Part shown: piece after piece, positions 26,951 to 35,910 of the stretch
Numbering within the stretch: the first letter of the stretch is position 1
Layout of the letters: each line of letters starts with the position of its first letter
NCBI RefSeq assembly: GCF_041261445.1
Contig: NZ_JBGCCU010000006.1
Coordinates: forward strand, 186,001 to 250,000
Reading direction: 5' to 3'
DNA length: 64,000 bases
From: Catenulispora sp. EB89
Lineage (GTDB): Bacteria > Actinomycetota > Actinomycetes > Streptomycetales > Catenulisporaceae
The notes under the pieces: generated by a model
Database searches by the model: none
What the model saw: only the letters and a program-made list of their open reading frames with translations
Told to the model about the DNA's origin: nothing
Program-made: the position numbers and the translations under genes

Positions 26951-27496
26951 ATGGGAGTCGTTGACCAGCGTGACCGAAACGAAAGCGAGTTCCAGGACTT
27001 CGTCCTGGCCCGCCGCAGAGCACTGATGCACACCGCCTATCTGCTCACCGGGGACGCCGGGCGGGCGGAGGACCTGGTGCAGACCGCACTGGCGAAGGCG
27101 TACGCGGCGTGGCGGCGGGTGCGGGACGTCGAGGACCCGGACGCTTACGTGGCGCGCATCCTGATCAACGCGCACGCCTCCGAGCGGCGGCGCAAGCGGG
27201 TCCGGGAGTGGTTTCCCGGGACCGTGCCGGAGTCCGCGGTGGCCGATCGGGCGGAGGCTGTGGTTGATCGCAGTGCCCTGATGGCCGCGCTGGGCTCGCT
27301 GGCGCCCGGGCAGCGCGCCGTCGTCATCCTGCGGTTCTGGGAGGACCGCAGCGAGAGCGACGTCGCGCACCTGCTCGGCTGCTCGGTCGGCACCGTGCGC
27401 AGCCAGGCCTCGCGGGGCCTGGCGAAGCTGCGCGCGAGCCCGGAGCTGTCCCGCTTGTTCGATCACTCCGAAGTGACGGAAAGGCTGGGACGATGA
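26951..27496 (+). CDS. SigE-family (SigL-like) RNA polymerase sigma factor
   Basis: A 181-residue ECF-type sigma factor of the actinobacterial SigE family. Region 2 is about 15-80 (AYLLTGDAGRAEDLVQTALAKAY) and region 4 about 110-165 (ALGSLAPGQRAVVILRFWEDRSESDVAHLLGCS). It directs core polymerase to alternative promoters. GGGAGGTG lies upstream of the ATG. The next gene overlaps it by ATGA and encodes a membrane protein, so the pair probably works as sigma factor and membrane partner. Confidence 0.93.
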   Translation: MGVVDQRDRNESEFQDFVLARRRALMHTAYLLTGDAGRAEDLVQTALAKAYAAWRRVRDVEDPDAYVARILINAHASERRRKRVREWFPGTVPESAVADRAEAVVDRSALMAALGSLAPGQRAVVILRFWEDRSESDVAHLLGCSVGTVRSQASRGLAKLRASPELSRLFDHSEVTERLGR

Positions 27497-28404
27497 CCAG
27501 GACCACGAACGACCCCGGGGACGCGGCGTTCCCGGACGGCGAGCGGCTGCACGAGGCCTTCGCCGAGGAGATCGACCGGCCGGGGCTGGACGGACCCTCC
27601 TACGACGCGGTGCTGCGCAGCGGCACCGCCCGGCTGCGGCGGCGCCGGGTGACGGTCGGCGCGACGTTCGCGGCGGCCAGCGTGACCGCGGTGGCCACCG
27701 CGGTCATCGCCACCGGCGGCGGCGCGTCGCAGAACGTGAACGCGAGCGCGAACCCCACGAACACCACTCCGGCGGCGGCCGGGACGACGACCGCCCCGAG
27801 CACCTCCGCGCCGAGCACTGCTTCTCCGGCGACCACAAGCAAGGCGGCCCCGACCACCTCGTCCTCGCCGGCCCATCTCCCGGACGCGGTCATCACCTCG
27901 GGCACCCTCGAGGGCCACACCTGGGAGCTCGTCCGCGAGTACAAGGTCGACCCGGGCCCGCCGCCCGGCATCACCAGCGTGCCCGGCGACCCGGCGCCGC
28001 ACCCGAAGCCGCAGTGGTGCACCAGCCTGAACGTCATCGTGGACGGCGTCTGGACCAACGGCGGCGTGGGCGGCGGATCCTGCGTGCCCATCGGGCAGCA
28101 GGAGGGGGCGCCGTCGCTGACGAACCCCGGATTCACTTCCATCGTCATCCTGACCCCGCAGCACGTCCGGCTCGGCGCGGTCGTGGCCGGGAATATCAGT
28201 CCTCTGACCAAGTCCGTGACGGCGCAGTGCGGCGCGAAGTCGTTCACGGGCAAGCCGCTCCAGCCGTCCGGGGACAACGTCGCCTACTACTCCTTCACGC
28301 TCCCGAACGGCTCGGGATGCCAGACCGGGGCCCTGTCGTTCTTCGACTCCTCGGGCTCCCGCGTCGGGTCCATGTCCGGGGTGGCGTTCGAGGGCGGCAA
28401 GTAG
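27493..28404 (+). CDS. Membrane-anchored partner of the sigma factor (putative)
   Basis: A 303-residue protein. The first 48 residues are cytoplasmic and charged, one membrane helix follows (about 52-75, VTVGATFAAASVTAVATAVIATGG), then a Thr/Ser/Ala/Pro linker and an extracytoplasmic domain with four or five Cys (residues about 170-300). It starts within the sigma gene (ATGA). In this family such downstream proteins often act as regulators of the sigma factor, but no known anti-sigma motif is visible, so the role is inferred from coupling and topology. Confidence 0.8.
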   Translation: MTRTTNDPGDAAFPDGERLHEAFAEEIDRPGLDGPSYDAVLRSGTARLRRRRVTVGATFAAASVTAVATAVIATGGGASQNVNASANPTNTTPAAAGTTTAPSTSAPSTASPATTSKAAPTTSSSPAHLPDAVITSGTLEGHTWELVREYKVDPGPPPGITSVPGDPAPHPKPQWCTSLNVIVDGVWTNGGVGGGSCVPIGQQEGAPSLTNPGFTSIVILTPQHVRLGAVVAGNISPLTKSVTAQCGAKSFTGKPLQPSGDNVAYYSFTLPNGSGCQTGALSFFDSSGSRVGSMSGVAFEGGK

Positions 28405-28426
28405 CACGACAGGTCGCAGTCGCACC

Positions 28427-30013
28427 TCAAGCACGAACCTCTCCCGGCAGCGCGCTCGCGGTCCGGGAGGGGTTCTCTGCAGCATTCTCTGCACCGTTTT
28501 CTGCACCATCCCCCTTGCGCGGCGCCCGGATCGCGGCGAACACCGCGCCGACGAGCAGCACCACGATCGCCGTGACGAACGCCGCGTGCGCCGCGTCGAC
28601 GAACGAGCTCTGAGCGCTGCTGAGCAAGTGCTGCCCCTTCGGCCCGTACTGCGCGAGCCGGCCGGAAGCCTGCTTCACGAAGGCGATCGACGACTGCGCA
28701 CCGTCGGCGGCCGGCCGCGGCAGCCCGGTGGTCGCGGCGGCGACGTGCGAACGGTACGTGGCACTCAGGGTGCTGCCGAGCACCGCGATGCCCAGCGCGC
28801 TGCCGAGTTCGCGCGACAGGTCGTTCATCGCCGAGCCGACGCCCTGCTTGGCGGTCGGCAGCGAGGAGACGATCGCGGTCGTCGCGGGCGTCCCGGCCAG
28901 TCCCATGCCGGCGCCGAACAGCGCCAGGCCGACCGCCAGGTGCCAGTACACGAGGTGCGCGCCCAGCGTCGTCATGACCGCCAGCCCCGACGCGCTCAGC
29001 AGCAGCCCCAGCGGCAGCACGCGGTTGGCGCCGAGCCGGGCCGCGACCTTCGGCGCGTTGCGGGCCGTGGGCACCACGAACATCGGCAGCGGGATCAGGC
29101 AGATCGCGGCGCGGAACGGAGACAGGTCCGCGACGTACTGCAGGTACTGCAGGAGGATGAAGAACAGGCCGAAGCTGCCGAAGAACTGGATCGTGATCAC
29201 GCCGGAGCCCGCGCCGAACCCCTTGAGCCGGAACAGCCGCACGTCCAGCAGCGGCTCGTCCCGCCGTAGCTCCCAGCCGACGAACGCGGCCAGCGCCAGC
29301 GCCCCGACCACGAACCCGGTGACGGTCAGCGCGTCGCCCCAGCCCCGGTCCGGGCCCTCGACGATGCCGAGCACGATGCCCACGGCCGCCAGCAGCGAGA
29401 ACAGCCCGCCCAGCGGATCCAGCCGCGGCGCGTCGGCGTCCCGCGAGTTCGGGATGAACAGCAGCGTGCCGATCAGCGCGACGACCGCCAGCACCACATT
29501 GAGCGCGAAGAACGAGTTCCAGGCGAAGAACTCCAGCAGCGCGCCGGAGGCCAGCAGGCCCAGAACGGCCCCGCCGCCGGCCACACCGACCCACACCCCG
29601 ACCGCCCGGCCGCGCTCGGCCGGCGGGAACGAGGTGGTGATGACCGACAGCGTCGTCGGCATCACCGCGGCGGCGCCCAGGCCCATCGCCCCGCGCAGCG
29701 CGATCAGCGTGCTCGGCGAGGAGACGAACAGCGCGCACGCAGCCGCGCCGCCGAAGATCGTCAGCCCGGCGACCAGCGTGCCCTTGCGGCCGTAGCGGTC
29801 TCCGATGGCGCCGGCCGGGAGCAGGAAGCCGACGAAGACCAGCGTGTACGCGTCGACGATCCAGATGATCTGGGTCTGCGAGGCACCGGTGGCGGCGGAC
29901 AGGTCGGGCAGCGCGACGTTCAGACCGCTGACCGCGGACACGACCATCATCAGCGCCAGCGCGACGACGGCCAGCACCAGCGTGCGGCCTCTTTTGGTGA
30001 GCTCGGGGGTCAT
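28427..30013 (-). CDS. MFS transporter, DHA2-type (14-helix drug exporter)
   Basis: A 528-residue membrane protein with about 14 helices. The motif A loop GDRYGRKGTL follows helix 2, and motif C-like GAAAVMPTTLSVI lies in helix 5. DHA2 proteins export drugs and other amphiphiles using the proton gradient. AGGACGTC precedes the ATG. It is divergent from a TetR gene over repeated AGAATTCT boxes, the usual arrangement for a repressed efflux pump. Its 3' end converges on the sigma partner gene. Confidence 0.94.
   Translation of the reverse strand: MTPELTKRGRTLVLAVVALALMMVVSAVSGLNVALPDLSAATGASQTQIIWIVDAYTLVFVGFLLPAGAIGDRYGRKGTLVAGLTIFGGAAACALFVSSPSTLIALRGAMGLGAAAVMPTTLSVITTSFPPAERGRAVGVWVGVAGGGAVLGLLASGALLEFFAWNSFFALNVVLAVVALIGTLLFIPNSRDADAPRLDPLGGLFSLLAAVGIVLGIVEGPDRGWGDALTVTGFVVGALALAAFVGWELRRDEPLLDVRLFRLKGFGAGSGVITIQFFGSFGLFFILLQYLQYVADLSPFRAAICLIPLPMFVVPTARNAPKVAARLGANRVLPLGLLLSASGLAVMTTLGAHLVYWHLAVGLALFGAGMGLAGTPATTAIVSSLPTAKQGVGSAMNDLSRELGSALGIAVLGSTLSATYRSHVAAATTGLPRPAADGAQSSIAFVKQASGRLAQYGPKGQHLLSSAQSSFVDAAHAAFVTAIVVLLVGAVFAAIRAPRKGDGAENGAENAAENPSRTASALPGEVRA
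28435..28475. terminator. Hairpin between convergent genes, inside the MFS 3' end
   Basis: GAACCTCTCCCGG (28435-28447) pairs with CCGGGAGGGGTTC (28463-28475), 13 bp with one G-U. It lies just after the sigma-partner stop and inside the last codons of the MFS gene. It may terminate the plus-strand transcript; no long T-run follows. Confidence 0.5.
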
Positions 30014-30079
30014 GACGTCCTCACAGGGGAAGGCGGAGCCGGGTGGGGCCAGGTGGAGCCGGGACGCACCGGGACAGGT

Positions 30080-30120
30080 ATTCTGTACGTATAGAATTCT
30101 GCACCCACAGAATTCTGCAC
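30080..30120. promoter_or_regulatory. Operator region with repeated AGAATTCTGCAC boxes
   Basis: AGAATTCTGCAC occurs twice (30093-30104 and 30109-30120), each containing the palindrome AGAATTCT, and a third half-site ATTCTGTAC lies at 30080. The region is AT-rich, between the divergent MFS and TetR genes, and spans the likely promoters. The adjacent TetR is the probable binder. Confidence 0.75.
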
Positions 30121-30142
30121 GTCAAGAATTTCGGAGGAACCC

Positions 30143-30772
30143 ATGGTGGAAACGGGTACGGCCGGCGCCAAGCGCGGCCGCCGAACCGACGCCGGCCGGG
30201 CGAAGGAGGCCATCCAGCAGGCCGCCCGGCAGCTGTTCGCCGAGCACGGCTTCGACCGCACCTCGGTCCGCCAGGTGGCACTGGCCGCACAGGTCGACCC
30301 GATGCTGGTGACGCACTACTTCAAGTCGAAGGCGGGCCTGTTCGCCGCTGTCGTGCAGCCGCCGGTCGACCCGCAGGTGGCGATCGACTTCGTCCTCGCC
30401 GAAGGCCCCGACCACGTCGGCGAGCGCCTGGCACGCTTCGTGCTGCGCACGCTGGAGAACCCCGAGAGCCAGAAGTGGATCGTGGCCATGGTCCGCGCCG
30501 CGACGGCCGAACCGGAGGTCGCGGCGGTCGTGCGCGAACGCATGGCGGAGCCGCTGGTGATCCCGCTGGCCACCGCCGCCGGCGGCGACGACCCGGAGTA
30601 CCGCGCGATGCTGGTGATCACGCAGCTGCTCGGCCTGGCGATGGGGCGGTACATCCTGCGGATCGAGCCGTTGGCTTCGCGGCCGGTGGAGGATCTGGCC
30701 GCGGATTTGGCGGAGACTTTTCAGCGGTATCTGACGGGGCCGCTCAGCCAGCCGGGCGCGGGCGAGCCGTAG
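30143..30772 (+). CDS. TetR-family transcriptional regulator (of the MFS pump)
   Basis: A 209-residue regulator with the HTH at about 18-65 (AIQQAARQLFAEHGFDRTSVRQVA ... THYFKSKAGLF). The C-terminal half resembles TetR_C_17-like domains. GGAGG precedes the ATG. It is divergent from the DHA2 exporter and probably represses it and itself through the AGAATTCT boxes. The inducer is unknown. Confidence 0.92.
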   Translation: MVETGTAGAKRGRRTDAGRAKEAIQQAARQLFAEHGFDRTSVRQVALAAQVDPMLVTHYFKSKAGLFAAVVQPPVDPQVAIDFVLAEGPDHVGERLARFVLRTLENPESQKWIVAMVRAATAEPEVAAVVRERMAEPLVIPLATAAGGDDPEYRAMLVITQLLGLAMGRYILRIEPLASRPVEDLAADLAETFQRYLTGPLSQPGAGEP

Positions 30773-30790
30773 CCCCGTACGGCCGTGCTC

Positions 30791-31348
30791 CTATGACCCC
30801 GCCCCCGACGGCCGCGCACCCGCGCGAAGGCCGTCGAGGATGAGCGCGAGCATCCGCGGCGACCGGTCCTCGGGCCCGGATGCGGCACGCCAGAGCGCCC
30901 CGGTGAGCTGGAGGAAGTCGCCGGGGTCCGCGTCCTCGCGGATGCTGCCGTCCCGCTTGCCGGCATCGAGGAACTCCTTGATCGCGGCGATGACGGGTCC
31001 GTAGGTCTGCTCGGTGATCGCCTGGTGCCCGGCGGCGCTGAGCGCGTCGCCGAGCCCGTGCTTCCGGCGCATGGCCGCCACCAGGTCCGTCGTCCAGTGC
31101 CGGAGCGCTTCGACCGGCGGCATCTGCCCGAGCAGGGCCGGGACCGTACCGGTGATGCGGTCGACCTCCTCCTGGTAGACCGCCAGGATCAGCGCCTCGC
31201 GGGTCGGGAAGTTGCGGTACAGCGTGCCCGCGCCGACGCCGGCGCGCTGAGCGATCTGGTTCATCGACGTGTCGCCGTCCGTGGCGATGGACTCGCGGGC
31301 GGCGGCGAGGATGCGCGCGCGGTTCTCGCGAGCGTCTGAACGAACCAC
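30791..31348 (-). CDS. TetR-family transcriptional regulator (of the aldo/keto reductase)
   Basis: A 185-residue regulator with the HTH at about 8-55 (ENRARILAAARESIATDG ... GTLYRNFPTREAL) and a TetR_C_33/SbtR-like C-terminal half. The GTG start has GAGGT five bases upstream. It is divergent from the aldo/keto reductase at 31461 and two GGAGAGxTCTCC palindromes lie between. It converges on the preceding tetR gene with an 18-bp gap. Confidence 0.92.
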   Translation of the reverse strand: MVRSDARENRARILAAARESIATDGDTSMNQIAQRAGVGAGTLYRNFPTREALILAVYQEEVDRITGTVPALLGQMPPVEALRHWTTDLVAAMRRKHGLGDALSAAGHQAITEQTYGPVIAAIKEFLDAGKRDGSIREDADPGDFLQLTGALWRAASGPEDRSPRMLALILDGLRAGARPSGAGS

Positions 31349-31402
31349 TGGACCTCACTTCTCGGACCCTCGGGTCGCCCCGGTCAGCCCTCGGGTTGCT
31401 AA

Positions 31403-31441
31403 GTGGAGAGCTCTCCACTACGGTAAATGGAGAGTTCTCCA
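31403..31441. promoter_or_regulatory. Two GTGGAGAG/CTCTCCAC operators
   Basis: A perfect 16-bp palindrome GTGGAGAGCTCTCCAC is at 31403-31418, and a near copy TGGAGAGTTCTCCA is at 31428-31441. Centres are 24 bp apart, in the divergent promoter of tetR and the aldo/keto reductase. One bound dimer at each site would block both promoters. Confidence 0.85.
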
Positions 31442-31460
31442 CATAGCCTAGAGGTGCATC

Positions 31461-32510
31461 ATGCAGTACATCAAGCTCGGCACGACCGGCCTGGACGTCT
31501 CCCCGATCGCCATCGGCGCGATGAGCTACGGCGAGCCCCACCGCGGGCACCCCGTGTGGTCGAAGGACGAGCAGGAGGCGCGTCCGCTCATCAAGCACGC
31601 GCTCGCGGCGGGGATCAACTTCTTCGACACCGCGAACATGTACTCGAACGGTTCCAGCGAGGAGATCCTCGGCCGCGCGCTCAAGGACTTCGCCGACCGC
31701 GACGAGGTGGTGATCGCCACGAAGCTGCGCCACCCGATGCGGCCCGGCCCGAACGGCCGCGGCCTGTCGCGCAAGGCGGTCATGACCGAGGTGGACCACT
31801 CGCTGCGCCGCCTCGGTACCGACTACATCGACCTGTACCAGATCCATCGCAACGACCACGCGACCCCGTGGGAGGAGACGCTCGAAGCGCTCAGCGACCT
31901 GGTGAAGGCGGGCAAAGTGCGCTACCTCGGCGCGTCGTCGATGGCCGCGTGGGAGTTCGCGAAGGCACTGCACCTGCAGAAGCAGCACGGCTGGGCGCGC
32001 TTCGTGTCCATGCAGGACCACTACAACCTCCTGGCCCGCGAGGAGGAGCGCGAGATGATCCCGCTGTGCCTGGACGAAGGCGTCGGCACGATCGTCTGGT
32101 CGCCGCTGGCCCGCGGCCGCCTCGCCCGCGCCTGGGACGACGGCAGGTCGACCACGCGCTCCGAGACGGACGGCGCCTTCGCGGACCTGCTCTACTCCCC
32201 CGAGCAGGAAGCGTCGAACCGTGCGATCACCGACGCGGTCGGCCAGGTCGCGGACGCGCACGGCGTCAGCCGCGCACAGATCGCCCTGGCCTGGCTGCGC
32301 CGCCAGCCGGTCGTCACGGCTCCGCTGGTCGGCGCCGGCACCATCCAGCAGATCGACGAGGCCGTGGCCTCCTTGGGCGTGGACCTCACCGATGAGGAGG
32401 CACGCGCCCTGCAGGCTCCCTACACGCCGCGGTACGACTGGCAGGGCATCTCGGACGAGGCCGAGATGGAAGCCATCCGCCGGCGCATTCCCGGGATGGC
32501 GCTGTCGTGA
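31461..32510 (+). CDS. Aldo/keto reductase (AKR)
   Basis: A 349-residue NADPH-dependent AKR of the YghZ/Tas-like group. The tetrad is visible as FFDTANMYS (Asp, Tyr), ATKLRHP (Lys) and QIHRND (His). The cofactor segment is PLVGAGTIQQIDE. AGAGGTG precedes the ATG. It is probably induced when the divergent TetR releases the two palindromes, and it ends in a strong hairpin. It is the second TetR-AKR divergent pair in this window; the two AKRs are only distantly alike. Confidence 0.92.
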   Translation: MQYIKLGTTGLDVSPIAIGAMSYGEPHRGHPVWSKDEQEARPLIKHALAAGINFFDTANMYSNGSSEEILGRALKDFADRDEVVIATKLRHPMRPGPNGRGLSRKAVMTEVDHSLRRLGTDYIDLYQIHRNDHATPWEETLEALSDLVKAGKVRYLGASSMAAWEFAKALHLQKQHGWARFVSMQDHYNLLAREEEREMIPLCLDEGVGTIVWSPLARGRLARAWDDGRSTTRSETDGAFADLLYSPEQEASNRAITDAVGQVADAHGVSRAQIALAWLRRQPVVTAPLVGAGTIQQIDEAVASLGVDLTDEEARALQAPYTPRYDWQGISDEAEMEAIRRRIPGMALS

Positions 32511-32522
32511 GGCTGCCGGAAA

Positions 32523-32550
32523 GGGCCCGGTGCCACCTGGCACCGGGCCC
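32523..32550 (+). terminator. Hairpin terminator after the aldo/keto reductase
   Basis: A perfect 12-bp stem GGGCCCGGTGCC/GGCACCGGGCCC has a 4-base loop and begins 13 bp after the stop. It has no T-tract, as is common in actinomycetes. Confidence 0.8.
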
Positions 32551-32617
32551 TCCCGCATCAACCGCGCTATCTCAGTGAGTTGTCAACACTCGGTCAGCAC
32601 CATCAGGTTCACACTGC

Positions 32618-34498
32618 CTACAGCGCGGGGTAGGCGTTCTCCACCTCCTGTTGGAATTCGGCGGCGAACCACTGCCCGGCCGGCACGTCGCCACTGGCCA
32701 GCGAGCCGGTCGAGTAGGTCCCGCCGTTGCCGTCGGTGTTGGTGCCGTTCGGGTCGCAGTGCGGGTCGCCGTGCGGGTGCGTGGCGGTCACGTAGTCGCC
32801 GTCCGACTCACCCGGCGGCTTGATCCACACGAAGGCGATGATGTGGTTGGACGAGCCGTACGGCAGGACCGTCGGCCGGGCCCCGATGCCGGCGCCGGCC
32901 TGGTTGCACCAGTCGCCGCGGAACGGGCGCTGGTCGACCTTGTTGGCCGCGACGTAGGTGTCGACGGTCGTCGGGGAGGAGTTCAGCGCGGTCGGGCGGT
33001 TCGGGCCGCCCCAGCCGTTGCGCGAGGTGTCGATGAGCATCCCGATGTTCGGCGAGAAGCCCTGGCCGACCAGCTGGCTGTACATCGCCTGGTCGTAGTC
33101 GTACTCGTCGAAGTACGGGTTGTACTGGTAGAACTTCGCCGAGTCCAGCGGGTTGCCGCCGACCTGCAGGGTGGAGTTCGGCAGGAACGGCTCGGTGGTC
33201 GGGGTGTAGTTCGCGGTGTCCGAGATGAAACCGTCGATGCTGCTCAGGCCGGCGGTCGTGGCCCGGGCCACCTTCGCGAACTCCTGCGCCGCCGGGCCCA
33301 TGTTGGAGGACCAGCCCAGCCACGCCGAGTGCGCGATGTCCACGTAGTTGTAGACGTTGGAGATCGCGTGCAGCTTGTTCAGCGCGTATTCGACCCCTGA
33401 CTCGTAGAACGGCGTCGCGGTCGCGCACGCGGGCTTGCTCTGGTTGGTGACCGCGTTCGGCAGCGAGTCCGGCTCGATGACCGCCACGATCCGGATGCCG
33501 GCGTACTTCGGGTTCGCCAGGATCGTGGAGATCGGGTCGATGTACTGCGACTCGTACTCCGTCAGGCCGGCCGCGGTCGCCGGGATCTCGCCGTTGGACG
33601 CGATCGCGGCACAGTCCCGGCCCGGCAGGTCGTAGATGACGACCTCGAAGGTGATCGGGGTCCCCGCCTTCTGCTGGCTCAGCGCCTGGTCCAGGTGCCA
33701 CTGCAGGCCGTGGTGCACGCTGCCCGGGTCGCCGGCGATCGCGCCGATGTGGTCCATCCACACCGCGGTCGAGTAGCCGGCCATCTTCGCCTCGGAGGCC
33801 GCCAGCGTCGGGTTCGACGACTGGTCGGCGGCCACCTGGGCGTTGACCTCGCCGGTGTAGTCAGGGCTCAGATACTGCGAGGCGCCGACGAACGGGTTGG
33901 CGACGTGGCCGCCCCCGCCGCCGCCGGTGCTGGGCGTCGTGGACGGCGTCGTGGAGGGGGTGGTCGACGGCGTCGTGGACGGCGTCGTCGAGGGGGTGGT
34001 GGACGGCGTGGTCGACGGGGTCGTCGACGGCGTCGTGGTCGGCGGCGTCGTCCCGCCGCAGGTGATCCCGTTGACCGCGAACGACGTCGGCGCCGCGTTG
34101 GTCCCGGAGTACGTGAAGTTCCCCGCCGGGGTCACGGACCCGCCGGAGGCCACCGCGCCGTTGTAGGAGGCGTTGGCGACGGTGACGTTGCTCCCCGACT
34201 GCGACCAGGTCCCGTTCCAGCCGTTCTGCAGCGTCTGGTTCCCGGCGTAGGAATAGGTGAGCGTCCAGTTCGTCCACGCGGGGCCGTTGTTCGTGATGAC
34301 CACCTGCGCTCCGAAGCCGCTCCCGGAGTCCCACGTCGTCGAGTACACGGCGGTGCACCCGGGCGTCGTCGCGGCGTTCGAACTCGCCGTCGTGAGCGCG
34401 GCGAGCCCGCCCGCGACCCCGAGCGTCACGGTCGCGGCCACGAACGCGCTGGTGAGCCGTCGAGCCTTGCGGTCATTGCGATCATTGCCATGTTCCAT
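32618..34498 (-). CDS. Secreted CBM2-GH6 cellobiohydrolase/endoglucanase
   Basis: A 626-residue secreted cellulase. The signal peptide ends near residue 43. A CBM2 cellulose-binding module covers about 45-148 with conserved Trp (WTNWTLTYSY, NGWNGTWSQSG) and Cys at both ends. A (TPST)n linker follows to about 195, then the GH6 domain. Its signatures are VIYDLPGRDCAA (catalytic-acid region) and VIEPDSLPN, with GWGGPNRP late. GH6 enzymes release cellobiose from the non-reducing end or cut internally. AGAGAGGAGAAG precedes the ATG. The downstream neighbour region holds a LacI regulator and a GH5 cellulase with a nearly identical CBM2. Confidence 0.95.
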   Translation of the reverse strand: MEHGNDRNDRKARRLTSAFVAATVTLGVAGGLAALTTASSNAATTPGCTAVYSTTWDSGSGFGAQVVITNNGPAWTNWTLTYSYAGNQTLQNGWNGTWSQSGSNVTVANASYNGAVASGGSVTPAGNFTYSGTNAAPTSFAVNGITCGGTTPPTTTPSTTPSTTPSTTPSTTPSTTPSTTPSTTPSTTPSTGGGGGGHVANPFVGASQYLSPDYTGEVNAQVAADQSSNPTLAASEAKMAGYSTAVWMDHIGAIAGDPGSVHHGLQWHLDQALSQQKAGTPITFEVVIYDLPGRDCAAIASNGEIPATAAGLTEYESQYIDPISTILANPKYAGIRIVAVIEPDSLPNAVTNQSKPACATATPFYESGVEYALNKLHAISNVYNYVDIAHSAWLGWSSNMGPAAQEFAKVARATTAGLSSIDGFISDTANYTPTTEPFLPNSTLQVGGNPLDSAKFYQYNPYFDEYDYDQAMYSQLVGQGFSPNIGMLIDTSRNGWGGPNRPTALNSSPTTVDTYVAANKVDQRPFRGDWCNQAGAGIGARPTVLPYGSSNHIIAFVWIKPPGESDGDYVTATHPHGDPHCDPNGTNTDGNGGTYSTGSLASGDVPAGQWFAAEFQQEVENAYPAL

Positions 34499-34603
34499 GA
34501 ACTTCTCCTCTCTGTGTGTTGTGTCAGGCCCCGAAGAGCTGTCCGTGGACGCAGGGCGAGATGGCCGTCCCGCGACGCGGGACGGAGGTTCGTGGGGCGC
34601 CGC

Positions 34604-35620
34604 TCAGCCGGAGTCGCGTGTCACCAGCTCGGTGCGGAACACCGTCGCCGGAGGCATGTCGACCTCCCCGATGAGCCGCCTGGTGAGGTGCCGCGCCATC
34701 GCCTCGCCCATGTCCTCCACGGGCTGCCGGACGGTGGTCAGGCGGGGATCGGTGTGCAGGGCCAGCGGGGCGTCGTCGAAGCCGACGACCGCGACGTCGT
34801 CCGGGATCCGCCGGCCGGCCCGCCGCAGGGCGCGCAGGGCGCCCAGGGCCATCAGGTCGGAGGCGGCGAACACCGCGTCGAGGTCGGGGTGGTGCTCCAG
34901 CAGCCGCTGCATCGCGTGCTCGCCGGAGGTCGGGGTGAAGTCGCCGTAGACGATGTTGCCGACGGCGCCGGCCTCGGAGATCGCGTCCCGGTAGCCGGCG
35001 CGGCGGTCGGCGCCCACCGCCATGTCGGGCGGCCCGGCGATGGAGACCACCTTGTGGCGCCCGGAGTTCAGCAGGTGCCGGACGGCCTCGTGCGCGCCCG
35101 AGCGGTTGTCGGCGTCGACGTAGGGCATCTCCCCCGGCGTCATCGGCCGGCCGGCGGCGATCGTCGGCACGCGCATCGCCCGCAGCATCGGGACCAGCGG
35201 GTCCCGGTCGTGGGCGCTGATCAGCAGGACGCCGTCGGCGAGCCCCTTGGACAGGTAGCGCTCGACCGAGCCGTGGTCGGCCGGTCCGCGCACCACCAGC
35301 AGCACCAGCTGGATGTCCCCGGAGCGCAGCGCCTGGCCGGCGCCGAGCAGGATCCGGGAGAAGAACGTGTCCGCGAACAGGCGTACGCCGTCCTCGCAGA
35401 CCACCGCGGCGATCGAGCTGACCTTGAAGCGGCGCGAGGCACGGGCCCGCTGCCGGACGTAGGACAGCCGCGACACGGCGTTGTGCACCTCGGTGCGGGC
35501 GGTGCCGCTGACGCCCGCGGTGCCGTTGAGCACACGCGAGGCGGTGGCCGGGGACACGCCGGCCATCGCGGCCACGTCGGCCAGGGTGGGGCGCGGACCC
35601 GGGGTGGCGGAACGGGTCAT
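34604..35620 (-). CDS. LacI-family transcriptional regulator (CebR-like)
   Basis: A 338-residue regulator with an N-terminal LacI HTH at about 10-55 (TLADVAAMAGVSPATASRVLNG) and a periplasmic-binding-like sugar domain. It lies between two cellulase genes. A perfect palindrome CATGAGAGCGCTCTCATG is upstream of its start and of the GH5 gene. This resembles the TGGGAGCGCTCCCA-type boxes bound by CebR, the cellobiose-responsive repressor of Streptomyces, so a cello-oligosaccharide inducer is likely. ATG at 35620 is chosen because it starts at the conserved HTH; the upstream frame looks non-coding. Confidence 0.92.
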   Translation of the reverse strand: MTRSATPGPRPTLADVAAMAGVSPATASRVLNGTAGVSGTARTEVHNAVSRLSYVRQRARASRRFKVSSIAAVVCEDGVRLFADTFFSRILLGAGQALRSGDIQLVLLVVRGPADHGSVERYLSKGLADGVLLISAHDRDPLVPMLRAMRVPTIAAGRPMTPGEMPYVDADNRSGAHEAVRHLLNSGRHKVVSIAGPPDMAVGADRRAGYRDAISEAGAVGNIVYGDFTPTSGEHAMQRLLEHHPDLDAVFAASDLMALGALRALRRAGRRIPDDVAVVGFDDAPLALHTDPRLTTVRQPVEDMGEAMARHLTRRLIGEVDMPPATVFRTELVTRDSG

Positions 35621-35685
35621 CTCTAAGTTCTCCGACTCGTGGGGGGGCGGGTGAACACCGGATGTCGGACAGCTCACGTCTGGTT

Positions 35686-35703
35686 CATGAGAGCGCTCTC
35701 ATG
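35686..35703. promoter_or_regulatory. LacI/CebR-type operator CATGAGAGCGCTCTCATG
   Basis: A perfect 18-bp palindrome with the central GAGCGCTC typical of LacI-family sites lies 66 bp upstream of the lacI start and 208 bp upstream of the GH5 start. I see no copy in front of the GH6 gene. Confidence 0.88.
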
Positions 35704-35910
35704 CAAAGTCGTCTCAGTGCCCGGAGTTGTCAAGGGCACGGCTGTCGGATCCGCGCGGGGCCCGGTACGACGAGGGTCGATAACGATTTCGTCGTGAAAG
35801 TTTCATCGCGGACCCCGCGCCTTCCTGGGGTTTCGAAAACCCGTCCTTGCGTTGCGGTGGAAAGGCTTCCTACGTTCCGCGGCGATGTGTCAAAGCGATG
35901 GAGGAGGCTT

